36,457 nt of DNA from Phycisphaerae bacterium. Its GTDB lineage: Bacteria; Planctomycetota; Phycisphaerae; UBA1845; PWPN01. This document shows positions 1-7,636 of the stretch, piece after piece; positions within the stretch are counted from its first letter, which is position 1, and every line of letters begins with the position of its first letter. Both the position numbers and the translations under genes were made by a program. A model generated the notes under the pieces. The model saw only the letters and a list, made by a program, of their open reading frames with translations, was not told where the DNA came from and ran no database searches. The stretch lies in contig JAUCQB010000246.1 in assembly GCA_030372985.1 (NCBI GenBank), forward strand, positions 1 through 36,457, in the 5' to 3' direction.

Positions 1-72
1 TGGCACGATGAATGGGTCAGGCAACACACGGTGTGGGAGTTGGAGACGGATGTATCAAGAGTCAAGAGTTGA
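1..72 (+). CDS. Possible 3' tail of a truncated gene running off the left edge
   Basis: Frame 1 is open from the first base to a TGA at 70-72, giving 23 residues that begin WHDEW and are rich in W, V and E. This could be the C-terminus of a gene cut by the window edge. It is too short to assign a family, and an open frame of this length occurs by chance. The short tandem repeats that follow it fit a position just after a gene. Confidence 0.15.
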   Translation, partial: WHDEWVRQHTVWELETDVSRVKS

Positions 73-110
73 ACCCGAGTTGACCGCATGAGGAAAGAGA
101 AAAATCATCC

Positions 111-161
111 TGACACCTTTTGTCGTCTGACACCTTTTGTCGTCTGACACCTTTTGTCGTC
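111..161. repeat. Three perfect tandem copies of a 17-bp unit
   Basis: The unit TGACACCTTTTGTCGTC occurs at 111-127, 128-144 and 145-161 with no mismatches. Each unit contains GACA and TGTC four bases inward of each other, so each can form a tiny hairpin. The array lies in gene-free DNA. It may be a REP-type or minisatellite array, or the residue of a mobile element end; no transposase is visible. Confidence 0.85.
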
Positions 162-484
162 TCGGATCGAGGGTCACGCTTGAGTTCTGATTTGTGATAT
201 CAGTGATCTCCGTGGTTGATCAGAAAAGCCCGGTAGGTCATGCTCCGCACGACATCCTTGCCGGAAGGGCACGAATAACGCGACAGGTTCATTTATGGAG
301 GGTGTCAATAGTAGGTATATAACAGTATAGAAGAGTATTCGTGGCCGTTCACATGAGAATCGAGTACGGCGTCGCCTGCCACTACGACAACGCATGTACC
401 GGCGGCCAGTTGACCGGCACCGGCCGGTTCAAACGGATCACCGGCCCAGGCCTGCCAGTCGACGGCGGCGCAGACTGTTGCCAC

Positions 485-547
485 TGAACCCGGACGCCAC
501 ATTCTGAACCCTGAACCCTTGGCCTGAGCTTGTCAAAGGCTGAACCC
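485..547. repeat. TGAACCC repeats and a CCTGAGCTTGTCAAAGG element beyond the HDOD gene's stop
   Basis: TGAACCC occurs at 485-491, 505-511, 512-518 and 541-547. Between the last two lies CCTGAGCTTGTCAAAGG, a partly palindromic sequence of the kind dispersed between genes in many genomes. The block starts five bases beyond the stop codon of the minus-strand HDOD gene. A similar CTGAACCC/GAACCCTT block lies immediately beyond the stop of the SDR gene near 30770-30790. It may act as a transcript-end or repeat element; this is inference. Confidence 0.5.
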
Positions 548-552
548 TTGCC

Positions 553-1482
553 TTATACGTCCACCGTTTCGAGATGAGTCAGACCCGCACTGACCCGCGT
601 GGCGATCACTTCGTACACCTGCGAGTAGATGACCTCGATCTTCAGCAGCGACGAGAGATCCGAGATATGCTCCTCGATCTCCATCAGACAGCGCGCCAGC
701 GTCTCAGGTGCGAGGTTCAGAACATGAGCGATTTCGCGGCAGTCGGCCACGACCGCGTCCAGGTCCGCGGGAGTCTCACAGACCCATTTGCTGACCCGGT
801 CGGCCGCACCGACCAGGTCAGCCAGCGGGTTTCGCCCCTGCTCGCGGCGTTCCCACGGATGCCATCGAACGGCCGCGCAGACGGTTTTCGGCAGCTTCCA
901 GTGGTCCAGCACCATCGCTGAAACCAGTCCGTGGTTCGTGCCCAGCAACTCGTTCTCGGCCAGAGCCAGCTCCGGGGTGCCCCCGGGCGTGAATTGCATG
1001 GCGATCCCGCGGTACCTGGCCGGAAGCGCGTCATCCAGAATGACAATCCCGACGTCGGCCAGCAGACCCGAGATGAACGCCTCTTCGCGCCGGTCGGGCA
1101 CGATCGCATCGGCCAGCCGGGCCGCAAGAACCGCCGTGGTCAGCGATCGACGCCAGTAATAGGCCGGTTCGATGCTCGCGCAACCCTTGGTGCTCAGGCT
1201 CTCGACAATGTATCGCCCGAGAACCAGCGAGCGGATTCGCTTGATGCCCAGAAGGGTCATGGCGTGTGGAAGTGCAGTGACTTTGCGCGTGACGCCGAAC
1301 AGGGAGGAGTTTGCGAGTCTGAGGATTTCACTGGTCGTCCCTGGGTCGGAGGACAGCACTTCGACCACTTCACGGAAGTCGAAGTCCGGGTCTTGGATGA
1401 TCTCGAGGAATCGCAACGCCACCTGCGGCATCGATGGAATCGCCGCAGAGCGCTTCACCAGCTCCAGAACAGTAGTGTCCAT
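553..1482 (-). CDS. HDOD-domain signalling protein
   Basis: This 309-residue protein is an HDOD (HD-related output) protein, a family used in bacterial signal transduction and often linked to c-di-GMP, motility or stress control. It begins with the typical helix IPSMPQVALRFLEI and continues with SSDPGTTSEILRLANSS and a GIKRIRSLVLG segment. The catalytic HD-type position reads ADVG (in GLLADVGIVILDD), so the metal-binding His/Asp pair of true HD phosphohydrolases is absent, as is normal for HDOD. There is no signal peptide or receiver domain, so it is probably cytoplasmic. I chose the ATG at 1482 because GGGAG lies seven bases upstream; an in-frame ATG at 1506 adds eight residues and has no comparable site. 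The target is unknown. Confidence 0.88.
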   Translation of the reverse strand: MDTTVLELVKRSAAIPSMPQVALRFLEIIQDPDFDFREVVEVLSSDPGTTSEILRLANSSLFGVTRKVTALPHAMTLLGIKRIRSLVLGRYIVESLSTKGCASIEPAYYWRRSLTTAVLAARLADAIVPDRREEAFISGLLADVGIVILDDALPARYRGIAMQFTPGGTPELALAENELLGTNHGLVSAMVLDHWKLPKTVCAAVRWHPWERREQGRNPLADLVGAADRVSKWVCETPADLDAVVADCREIAHVLNLAPETLARCLMEIEEHISDLSSLLKIEVIYSQVYEVIATRVSAGLTHLETVDV

Positions 1483-1844
1483 CGGTACTCCCGAACGCGC
1501 GTGCAAACCCTTCAGTTCCAGCGCCCGGCCCGTTGCCGGGGCAACTCACCATCAGTTGGATCGGTCCGAAAACGCCGCCAGGTTAGCAGGGCGGGGCAAA
1601 GAGGGCATTTTTCACAAGCATTTTGCAGGATGGCACGCGGAAGCGAGGTCGTCGCGTCCGCGTTATCGGGCGTGGCACTGCGGTCCAGTTGCGAAACGGG
1701 CCTTGCCCTCCAAGCAGTATGTCGCGGGATGCCGCGGAATTCGTTGCTGCCGACCGCGGTTTTTATCACACCTTCCGCACGAAATCAGCCGATGGAAGAT
1801 CCCGAGAGGAATTCAACCAACCTCGCCGCAGGGAGCTGTCAGAA
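1483..1844. other. Divergent intergenic region, HDOD gene / 91-residue ORF
   Basis: These 362 bases separate two divergent genes and should hold both promoters. I see a GC-rich inverted repeat CCCGG/CCGGG near 1525-1541. I see no sigma70-type promoter good enough to name. Open frames through the region on either strand have coding-unlike composition. Confidence 0.4.
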
Positions 1845-2120
1845 ATGGATTTCAGGGTTAATCTCACCATCGAGGTCGAACAACAAGCCAACGCCCTGGC
1901 AATCAGCAAGCCGGTCCCCGTTCAACTCGTCCACCACCGCGGGCAGTGGCACTTCGAGTGCGCGGCCCCGCCGGTCACCCTGCCGGCCTGTCAAAGCCTG
2001 GAAGAGGCCCTGGTGACGGGCTCTCACAAGGTGGCGGTCGAAGTCCAGGCCGAAGCGATCGAGAGGCCGTTTGTGGTGGGCAAGATCACGCCTGATCGCG
2101 TCCCTTTGGCAATGTTCTGA
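1845..2120 (+). CDS. Small hypothetical protein (91 aa)
   Basis: I do not recognise this protein. It starts MDFRVNLTIEVEQQANALA and is acidic, soluble-looking and compact, with no signal peptide, membrane segment or cysteine-rich motif beyond two isolated cysteines. The ATG at 1845 was chosen because GGGAG (1831-1835) lies nine bases upstream and the frame upstream of it is arginine-rich and non-coding in character. It faces the OmpA-like gene tail-to-tail, with a terminator hairpin between them. The alternating polar/hydrophobic pattern suggests a small alpha/beta protein. It could be lineage-specific; the call as a real gene rests on its ribosome binding site and composition. Confidence 0.55.
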   Translation: MDFRVNLTIEVEQQANALAISKPVPVQLVHHRGQWHFECAAPPVTLPACQSLEEALVTGSHKVAVEVQAEAIERPFVVGKITPDRVPLAMF

Positions 2121-2194
2121 TTGCCCGGCAGTCGGCATGGCCGGCCTGCTCAAGCGTTCCGGCAGGGCCCCTTAAGCGCGGTTCTCATGCCATT

Positions 2195-2240
2195 GAATAA
2201 ACAACCGACCCGCGCCGGAGACTGGCTCCGCACGGGTCGG
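2195..2240 (-). terminator. Rho-independent terminator of the OmpA-like gene
   Basis: CCGACCCG (2205-2212) pairs perfectly with CGGGTCGG (2233-2240), and CGGAG (2216-2220) pairs with CTCCG (2226-2230) around an ACTGG loop, with a small internal bulge. Read on the minus strand the hairpin is followed by TTGTTTATTC. It lies about 70 bases beyond the stop of the minus-strand gene. On the plus strand no T-run follows, so it serves the minus strand. Confidence 0.7.
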
Positions 2241-2307
2241 CAGCTTGTCCTGCTGATTCGATCGGCTCTTACACGCTTCCACGTCGCCGATGATGCGGTC
2301 TGAACCG

Positions 2308-2946
2308 TCATTGGCCGCGCAGCTTCGGATCCAGAGCGAAGATCTGTACGCGGCGATTCGCTTGTTTGCCTTCCTCGGTGTCGTTGGTCTGCGCGGGACG
2401 CGTTTCGCCCCAGCCGCAGGCCGCCAGGTAGTTTCGCATCCCGGCGTTTCTCAAGTAGCGCAACACAGTCAGCGACCGCTGGCAGCTCAGTTCGTAGTTG
2501 TCTTTCCAACCGCTCTTCTCAATCGGGTCGTTGTCCGTATGACCGAAAATGTAGATCTCGTGGTCGGGGTATCTCTGCTTGATCGCATCGGTGATCTGAT
2601 CCAGAGTCGGGGCCCCCTCCTTGCGCAGCTCGGCCTTGCCGGAGTCGAACAGGATGTCCCCTTCGATGCTGATCAACGCACCACCGGGCACCTTGTCCCA
2701 GCCTTCTGGCTTCTTAGCCAGATCGGCTTTGAGACGGTCTCGCTCGGCCTTCAAAGCGGTAACCTCGTCCTCGGCCGCCATGCGGGCACGCTCGGCCTGA
2801 TCGTGGAGTTTTTGGAGCTCGTCCGCCTGTTTCTTCGCGGCCGTCAGATCCTGCTGGCATTGCTTGAGCTGGTCGGAGCAGCCGAACATGGAAACGACCA
2901 GTACGACCGACAATACCTTTACCAGATTGGAAACCAGACGCGCCAT
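2308..2946 (-). CDS. OmpA/MotB-family peptidoglycan-binding lipoprotein
   Basis: This 212-residue envelope protein should tether an outer or inner membrane to peptidoglycan. The N-terminus is a lipoprotein-type signal, hydrophobic from residue 7 with Cys23 in SMFGC; M-F-G-C is a non-standard but plausible lipobox. Residues about 25-80 form a charged, heptad-like coiled coil. The rest is an OmpA_C domain with ILFDSGKAEL, GHTDNDPI and the binding helix NYELSCQRSLTVLRYL, then RPAQTNDTEEGKQANRRVQI. The ATG at 2946 has AAAGGAGA just upstream; a longer frame begins at 3021 without such a site. It has no beta-barrel. The TDNDPI form resembles MotB more than Pal, but no MotA-like partner is nearby. 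Confidence 0.88.
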   Translation of the reverse strand: MARLVSNLVKVLSVVLVVSMFGCSDQLKQCQQDLTAAKKQADELQKLHDQAERARMAAEDEVTALKAERDRLKADLAKKPEGWDKVPGGALISIEGDILFDSGKAELRKEGAPTLDQITDAIKQRYPDHEIYIFGHTDNDPIEKSGWKDNYELSCQRSLTVLRYLRNAGMRNYLAACGWGETRPAQTNDTEEGKQANRRVQIFALDPKLRGQ

Positions 2947-3300
2947 GGCATGTCTCCTTTCTTTGCGTCCCGCACTGTCTGCAAAGCAGCAGTGCTGCCC
3001 GACTCTATAATGATCCGTCATTTGATGGCCATCGTCATTCCTCTCCGCGATCTGAAGAAACAGGAACTTCTTCAGTGCTACTCAGTCTAGCCATTTCCGG
3101 TTCGGCAAGCGAGCCGAAATGTGCTCGAATGTGTGTTGGCCCGGAACGCCGCCAAGCGTGCGCCGCTAATCCGTCTGTCGGTGACGACGATTCGGCATAT
3201 CCGGTGCCTGAGGCGGACCGCCTTTTGGCGGGCAGCAACCAAAGCGTACTGCGATCCAGAAACATGCGAGCAAGCCGCACAGATCTCTGGCCGTAGGGTT
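2947..3300. other. Intergenic region upstream of the OmpA-like gene
   Basis: These 354 bases lie between two minus-strand genes. The only clear structure is a perfect 8-bp inverted repeat, CTGAAGAA (3052-3059) and TTCTTCAG (3068-3075), with an 8-base loop; no T-run follows, so an operator or RNA hairpin is as likely as a terminator. The promoter of the OmpA-like gene should lie here. Open frames in the region look non-coding. Confidence 0.4.
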
Positions 3301-4731
3301 CTAGTGCTCGAACAGCCAGCGAACTTGCATGAAGAGCAGAATCTGATCCTGATAGACGCCGGCAACCAGGAAGCCGAGGGCCAACCAGGGCCCGTAAGGC
3401 AGGGCCCGGCTCTGGCGACGAAAATGGATGACGATCAGGCCGAGCAAGGCAAGCACCGCGGCGAGGAAGAATCCGATCAGGACCACCGGCCAGCCCGCAA
3501 CCGCGCCGGCGGCCGCCATGATATGAACGTCACCCATTCCCAGCGCTTCTTTGCCCAGCAGCAGTGTGCCGAGGATCCGCGTCAACCACCCGATTGCGCC
3601 CCCGATGACCCATCCGCTCAGCGCGGTGGACAGCCCCCAGACCGGTTGCCAGCGCCCGATCGGCGACCAGTGAAGAACGGTGCGGACGCCCGCCTCAAAC
3701 GCCGCCCCATGCGGGGACGACAGCAGAAACATCAATGTCCCGACCAGGACGAACACAGGCAGCAGTAATCTCAGTTCGAGCAAGGCATTGCGGCGGGACC
3801 GAGGGGCTTCTTCGTGAATGGCATCCACAATCTCCTGGTCCGCCTGGGGACTTGGCTGGCTGGCGGCCAGTACCAGACCGATGAAGGCCATTGCCAGGCC
3901 AGCCGCCAGACGAATGGCACCGGCATCGATCTCCGTGGCCCCGACGGGCTGCCCGAAGGAGGTCAAGTCGACAAGCAACTGCGGGCGACGGAGTCTGGGC
4001 TGCTCGCCCATCAGCGAGACGGTCGCGGCATAGCCCACGACGAGAAGAAGCGCGACCAACAAGCCGATCGGAACGCGACGTCCAGCGGATTCGACCGGAG
4101 GCGAAGGTAGCGGCTCCTCGTCGGGAGGCTGTTCGGGCGGCGGCTCCTGCGATCGTCGGAGGAACAGCAAAGCACCGATGACCAGGCCGGCTGTCACAGC
4201 CAGTGCGAAAACGGCCTGCGTCGGCGACGGGCGAATCCAGTCTTCGCTTCTCAGGGGGGTCCAGAAAGCGTGTCCGATCAGGCCGGCCAACAAGAGGGAC
4301 CAGGTGACATTGACGTCAACCAGGTAAGCTTCGAGATCCATGACCGCCAGGGCGATCATGCCGGCCCACAGCACCCAGTGAGCGATCAGCATGGGCCAGT
4401 CGTCGCCCATGTCACCGATGCCGAGACGTTGTCGGGCGGCAAAGAAGCCGTCAAAGGCGATCACGAAGACCAACATCGTCGCCAGTTCCACGAACGGGTA
4501 CCGCAATGAGATCGGATTGCGGCAATTGCGGCACCGCCCGCTCAGTCGGAGGTAGCTCAGGACGGGGAGGTTGTCATACCAGGCAATGGGGTGACCGCAC
4601 GTCGGGCAGAAGGATCGAGACGGCGAAAGAAGCGAAATGCCGCGAGGCCACCGGTAGATGACCACGTTGAGAAAACTGCCGGTGCAGGCGCCAAACAGGA
4701 GGGCGAATATGGTCCAGTACCAAACTTCCAC
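3301..4731 (-). CDS. Prepilin peptidase (A24 family) with a large central insertion
   Basis: This inner-membrane aspartic protease would cleave, and may N-methylate, type IV pilin or pseudopilin leaders. The N-terminal part has GSFLNVVIYRWPRG and the two zinc-type cysteine pairs C42/C45 and C67/C70. The catalytic aspartates are D132 (in AVMDLEAYLVD) and D401 (in GMGDVHIMAAAGA). At 476 residues it is far longer than the usual 200-300. The extra ~170 residues (about 190-360) split the two catalytic halves and hold a proline/glutamate-rich stretch and two or three extra membrane segments. The start is GTG with only a weak GGAA upstream, 21 nt after apt, so translation may depend on apt. The TadG-like gene at 28426 hints at a substrate class, but no pilin gene is in the window. 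Confidence 0.92.
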   Translation of the reverse strand: MEVWYWTIFALLFGACTGSFLNVVIYRWPRGISLLSPSRSFCPTCGHPIAWYDNLPVLSYLRLSGRCRNCRNPISLRYPFVELATMLVFVIAFDGFFAARQRLGIGDMGDDWPMLIAHWVLWAGMIALAVMDLEAYLVDVNVTWSLLLAGLIGHAFWTPLRSEDWIRPSPTQAVFALAVTAGLVIGALLFLRRSQEPPPEQPPDEEPLPSPPVESAGRRVPIGLLVALLLVVGYAATVSLMGEQPRLRRPQLLVDLTSFGQPVGATEIDAGAIRLAAGLAMAFIGLVLAASQPSPQADQEIVDAIHEEAPRSRRNALLELRLLLPVFVLVGTLMFLLSSPHGAAFEAGVRTVLHWSPIGRWQPVWGLSTALSGWVIGGAIGWLTRILGTLLLGKEALGMGDVHIMAAAGAVAGWPVVLIGFFLAAVLALLGLIVIHFRRQSRALPYGPWLALGFLVAGVYQDQILLFMQVRWLFEH

Positions 4732-4752
4732 GCGGTTGATTCCGTGGCTGGT

Positions 4753-5298
4753 TTAATCGTAACGCAGCACGCTGTGAACTTCCCACTTCCGGAGCTTGTC
4801 ACGGCCCTTCAGCCCCGCCAGTTCGATCAGGAACGCGACCGAGATGATCTGCCCGCCCAATTGCTCGACCAGTTCGCAGCAGGCCTTCATCGTGCCTCCC
4901 GTCGCCAGCAGATCGTCAACCATGAGCACCCGCTGCCCCTTCTCGATGGCGTCCTCGTGGATTTCCAGCGTGTCGGTGCCGTATTCCAGTGCGTAGGTCA
5001 CACTTCGCCTGGCGGCGGGTAGCTTTCCGGGTTTGCGGATGGGGACGAAACCGGCCGAGAGATTGCGGGCCACGGCCGTGCCGAAAATGAAACCCCGTGA
5101 CTCGGCGCCGACGACCACGTCAATATGCTTATTGCGGTAGGGCTGGGTCATCAACTCCACCGACAGCGACAGACCGGCCGGGTCGCGCAGCAGCGGCGTG
5201 ATGTCGCGGAACAGGATGCCAGGCTTGGGGTAATCCGGCACGTCCCGAATCAGGTTGAGCAACTCGGCCGCGCAGGGCGTCGATGTCTGAGTCAGCAT
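4753..5298 (-). CDS. apt: Adenine phosphoribosyltransferase
   Basis: This cytoplasmic purine-salvage enzyme converts adenine and PRPP to AMP and pyrophosphate. The 181 residues match the family length. Visible motifs are FRDITPLL (30-37), the ESRGFIFG loop (66-73), and the PRPP-binding signature VLMVDDLLATGGT (124-136), with YALEYGTD between them. The ATG at 5298 has AGAGGA eight bases upstream, and a good minus-strand promoter sits at 5329-5357. It precedes the prepilin peptidase gene by 21 nt and is probably cotranscribed with it, an association with no obvious functional logic. Confidence 0.96.
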   Translation of the reverse strand: MLTQTSTPCAAELLNLIRDVPDYPKPGILFRDITPLLRDPAGLSLSVELMTQPYRNKHIDVVVGAESRGFIFGTAVARNLSAGFVPIRKPGKLPAARRSVTYALEYGTDTLEIHEDAIEKGQRVLMVDDLLATGGTMKACCELVEQLGGQIISVAFLIELAGLKGRDKLRKWEVHSVLRYD

Positions 5299-5328
5299 GT
5301 CGTTGGTCCTCTTGGGTCGGGCGAGGCG

Positions 5329-5357
5329 ATATTAGGGCAAGCCTGCGCACATCGCAA
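5329..5357 (-). promoter_or_regulatory. Sigma70-type promoter for apt and prepilin peptidase
   Basis: On the minus strand TTGCGA (5357-5352) and TAATAT (5334-5329) are separated by exactly 17 bases. The -10 box lies about 30 bases upstream of the apt start, giving a short leader. The divergent TetR promoter lies about 140 bases away. Confidence 0.6.
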
Positions 5358-5474
5358 TTCAGGGGCTGACCACGGGCTACATCACCGCGCCGAGCTGTAA
5401 TGGAGCAGCTACCGCACGCGAGAACCTGCTCGTAGATGAGCATTTTTTTCTTAAGTACTTGTCATAAAATAACA

Positions 5475-5531
5475 TGTATTAACGAAAGAGAGATTTACGG
5501 TGTTGACAGACATAACGGTGTTAACTAAGAT
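5475..5531 (+). promoter_or_regulatory. Strong promoter with repeated operator half-sites for the efflux operon
   Basis: TTGACA (5503-5508) and TAAGAT (5526-5531) are separated by 17 bases, close to the sigma70 ideal. The elements are embedded in direct repeats ACGGTGTTGAC (5497-5507) and ACGGTGTTAAC (5515-5525), 18 bases apart, with a weaker related copy ATGTATTAAC (5474-5483) further upstream. The repeats overlap the -35 box and run up to the -10 box, where bound repressor would block RNA polymerase. I infer autoregulation by the TetR protein that starts at 5556. The region is AT-rich compared with its surroundings. Confidence 0.65.
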
Positions 5532-5555
5532 TATGCTGTTTGCCGAGAGAAGTGT

Positions 5556-6278
5556 ATGGGAACGAAAGAGCGAAGAGAACGAGCCAAGGACGCGACCCGG
5601 CAGAAGATTCTGGATGCCGCCCGCGAGCTGTTTGCCAGCGAAGGCTACGAGGCGGTGTCGATGCGCCGAATCGCAGATGCCATCGAGTATTCTCCGACGG
5701 CCATCTACATCTACTTCAAGGACAAGGCCGACCTGATGAAGGAACTCTGCCATATGGACTACGAGGCCTTCACCAGCCGGGCTCAGCAATTCGCCGACGT
5801 GGCCAACCCCATCGAGCGGATCCGCTTGTTGGCACGGTCCTACATCCAGTTTGCCATCGAGCACCCGAACCACTTCCGGCTGATGTTCATGACCAAGCCA
5901 ATGCCGGAAATGGTGCAGATGGACGAGGAAGAAATGCGGGAGCGAGGGCGGGGTGACCCGACCCGCGACGGGTATGCCTTCCTCATGCAATGCGTCCAGC
6001 AGGCGATCGCGCAAGGCTGGGTCCGCGAGGATCTACGGCGCGATCCGGAGCTGGTGGCCCAGATGTTGTGGGCGGGCGGACATGGCGTGGCCTCGTTGCA
6101 GGTCACACGTCTGGAAAACGAGCCGTGGTTTACCTGGAAAGGCGCGGACGCATTGGGCGAGGCAACGCTGCTGGCCGTTCTGCGAGGCATCCTTCGGGAC
6201 GAGTCAATACTGGAACGGAATGGCTCCGCGACATCGATCGGGACGAAAGCAGTCCCGGATGGAAGGAACGACACATGA
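5556..6278 (+). CDS. TetR-family transcriptional regulator of the efflux operon
   Basis: This 240-residue repressor-type protein should bind the repeats at 5475-5525 and release DNA on binding a small molecule. The N-terminal helix-turn-helix is textbook TetR: RQKILDAARELFASEGYEAV, then RRIADAIEYSPTAIYIYFKDKADL. The C-terminal ligand domain includes PNHFRLMFMTKP and a WAGGHGVASLQVTR segment, as in the WHG-type C-terminal domain subgroup. The ligand cannot be read from the sequence. Its stop codon overlaps the start of the adaptor gene (ATGA at 6275-6278), so regulator and pump are translationally coupled. Confidence 0.93.
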   Translation: MGTKERRERAKDATRQKILDAARELFASEGYEAVSMRRIADAIEYSPTAIYIYFKDKADLMKELCHMDYEAFTSRAQQFADVANPIERIRLLARSYIQFAIEHPNHFRLMFMTKPMPEMVQMDEEEMRERGRGDPTRDGYAFLMQCVQQAIAQGWVREDLRRDPELVAQMLWAGGHGVASLQVTRLENEPWFTWKGADALGEATLLAVLRGILRDESILERNGSATSIGTKAVPDGRNDT

Positions 6279-7636
6279 AAACCGCGATCGAACCCATGCA
6301 GCAGGCCACGAGCGGCGGTCGATGGCGGTCGAGACTGGTCACCGGCGGCCTTTTGCTCGCCGGCGTTGCGGTCGTGGCCATCATTGCGTCGATGCCCGCG
6401 TCCCAGACACAGGTTCCTCCCATCGAGCGCGTGCCGGTCAACGTGAAAGCCCGGCGCGTGGAACCCATCCCGGAGATCGCCGACTCGTTCGATCTCACCG
6501 CCGTGGTGCAGCCTTATGCGACGGTCCGGGTTGCGGCCGAGGTGCCCGGACGCATCGAGAGCTACGGAACACGTTCCAAGGAAGCCCGTTGGGAAGGAGG
6601 CATCCTGCCGGCGGGCAGCAAGATCGACGAAGGCCAGCCGGTGACGGCCGGCGACCCGCTCGTCATCCTGAACCGTGATCTGCTCCAGGCCCGGTTTGAC
6701 CGGGCCAGCGCCCAATACGAGTACGACAAGCAGGAGTATCAGCGCATACTCTCTCTTTACCAGCGGGGCAACGCCTCGTCGGCGGAGATGAGACTGGCGC
6801 GCACCCGGCACGACGTGAGCAAGGCCGACCTCGACGAGGCCACCCGCTCGCTGGCTCGGACCACGATCACCGCGCTGATCGGCGGGATTCTGAATGACTG
6901 GCCCATGGATCTCGGCGAGTACGCCGTCCCGGGCGACGCCGTCGCCGAAATCGTGGATATTGAGAAGGTCAAGGTCTGCGCGGACGTACCCGAGCGCGAC
7001 GTGGGCTACCTTCATGTCGGCCAGACGGCCGAGGTGCTGTCTTCACCGCGGGATCCCAACCCCGTGACCGGAACGGTCACCTATATCAACGCCCTCGCCG
7101 ATCAGGTCACGCGGGCCACGCGGATCGAGGTGACCGTGCAAAACCGGGTATCCGAAGCCGACGCATCCGCGGCGGGGACTCTGTCGGTCAAAGGGGAATA
7201 TCGCCTTCGCAGCGGCCAGATCGTGGATGTTCGGCTGACCCGCCGCATGCTGCACAACGTGTTCATGGTCCCGCTGGCCAGCGTGATTCCTCTTGAGGAA
7301 GGCAAGGAGGTCTACGTCGTGGTTGATGGCAAGGCCGAGCGGCGCACCGTCGAGATCGGTTTCATCCGCGGCCGGAGCATTGAGATCACGCGCGGGCTGG
7401 AGCCCGGCGACCTGTTGATCGTCGAGGGCCATCGCCTGGTCAGCCCCGGTCAGCCAGTGAGCGTTGTGGTCGCGCAGGACGCGGGGCCATCTGAGGGCGG
7501 GAGCCGTCGGTCGCCGGTCGCGGAGAAAACATCCGCTCCCGATCCCCAGGGCCGCGCCGCCGAACCGACTTCCCGGCCCGGCTTTCCACCGGCGGCAGGC
7601 AAGCCGTCCACACCTGACGCGGAGAACACGCTGTGA
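6275..7636 (+). CDS. RND efflux periplasmic adaptor (membrane fusion protein)
   Basis: This 453-residue protein would link the inner-membrane RND pump to an outer-membrane channel. An N-terminal anchor spans about 21-40, followed by a beta-barrel and lipoyl half-motifs (RVAAEVPGRIESYG; IDEGQPVTAGDPLVILN), a short alpha-hairpin (about 135-195) and a membrane-proximal domain (VFMVPLASVIPLEEGKEVYVV ... ITRGLEPGDLLIVEG). An insertion around residues 98-115 widens the first lipoyl motif. The last ~55 residues are rich in Pro, Ser and Ala and look disordered. The ATG at 6275 overlaps the TetR stop; GGAAGGA lies just upstream at 6261-6267. The end overlaps the GTG start of the pump by four bases. 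Confidence 0.9.
   Translation: MKTAIEPMQQATSGGRWRSRLVTGGLLLAGVAVVAIIASMPASQTQVPPIERVPVNVKARRVEPIPEIADSFDLTAVVQPYATVRVAAEVPGRIESYGTRSKEARWEGGILPAGSKIDEGQPVTAGDPLVILNRDLLQARFDRASAQYEYDKQEYQRILSLYQRGNASSAEMRLARTRHDVSKADLDEATRSLARTTITALIGGILNDWPMDLGEYAVPGDAVAEIVDIEKVKVCADVPERDVGYLHVGQTAEVLSSPRDPNPVTGTVTYINALADQVTRATRIEVTVQNRVSEADASAAGTLSVKGEYRLRSGQIVDVRLTRRMLHNVFMVPLASVIPLEEGKEVYVVVDGKAERRTVEIGFIRGRSIEITRGLEPGDLLIVEGHRLVSPGQPVSVVVAQDAGPSEGGSRRSPVAEKTSAPDPQGRAAEPTSRPGFPPAAGKPSTPDAENTL

Larger units (their letters stand above)
1..552. other. Gene-poor left edge with short repeats
   Basis: I see no convincing gene here apart from the possible tail at 1-72. The stretch holds a 3 x 17-bp tandem array (111-161) and several copies of TGAACCC (70-76, 485-491, 505-511, 512-518, 541-547). 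A plus-strand frame at 353-487 would encode 44 residues with four cysteines (start MRIEYGVACHYDN), but it has no clear ribosome binding site and I do not recognise it. The minus-strand frames are arginine-rich and look non-coding. Confidence 0.5.

Noticed and set aside
111..161. CRISPR-like array
   Set aside because: The 17-bp units are directly joined without spacers, and no cas genes are present.
174..395. 73-residue minus-strand open frame in the left gene-free region
   Set aside because: Arginine-rich start, no ribosome binding site, and it runs through AT-rich non-coding sequence; not supported as a gene.
931..2016. 361-residue plus-strand open frame over the HDOD gene
   Set aside because: Overlaps the HDOD gene antisense and has no recognisable domain; the HDOD reading is far stronger.
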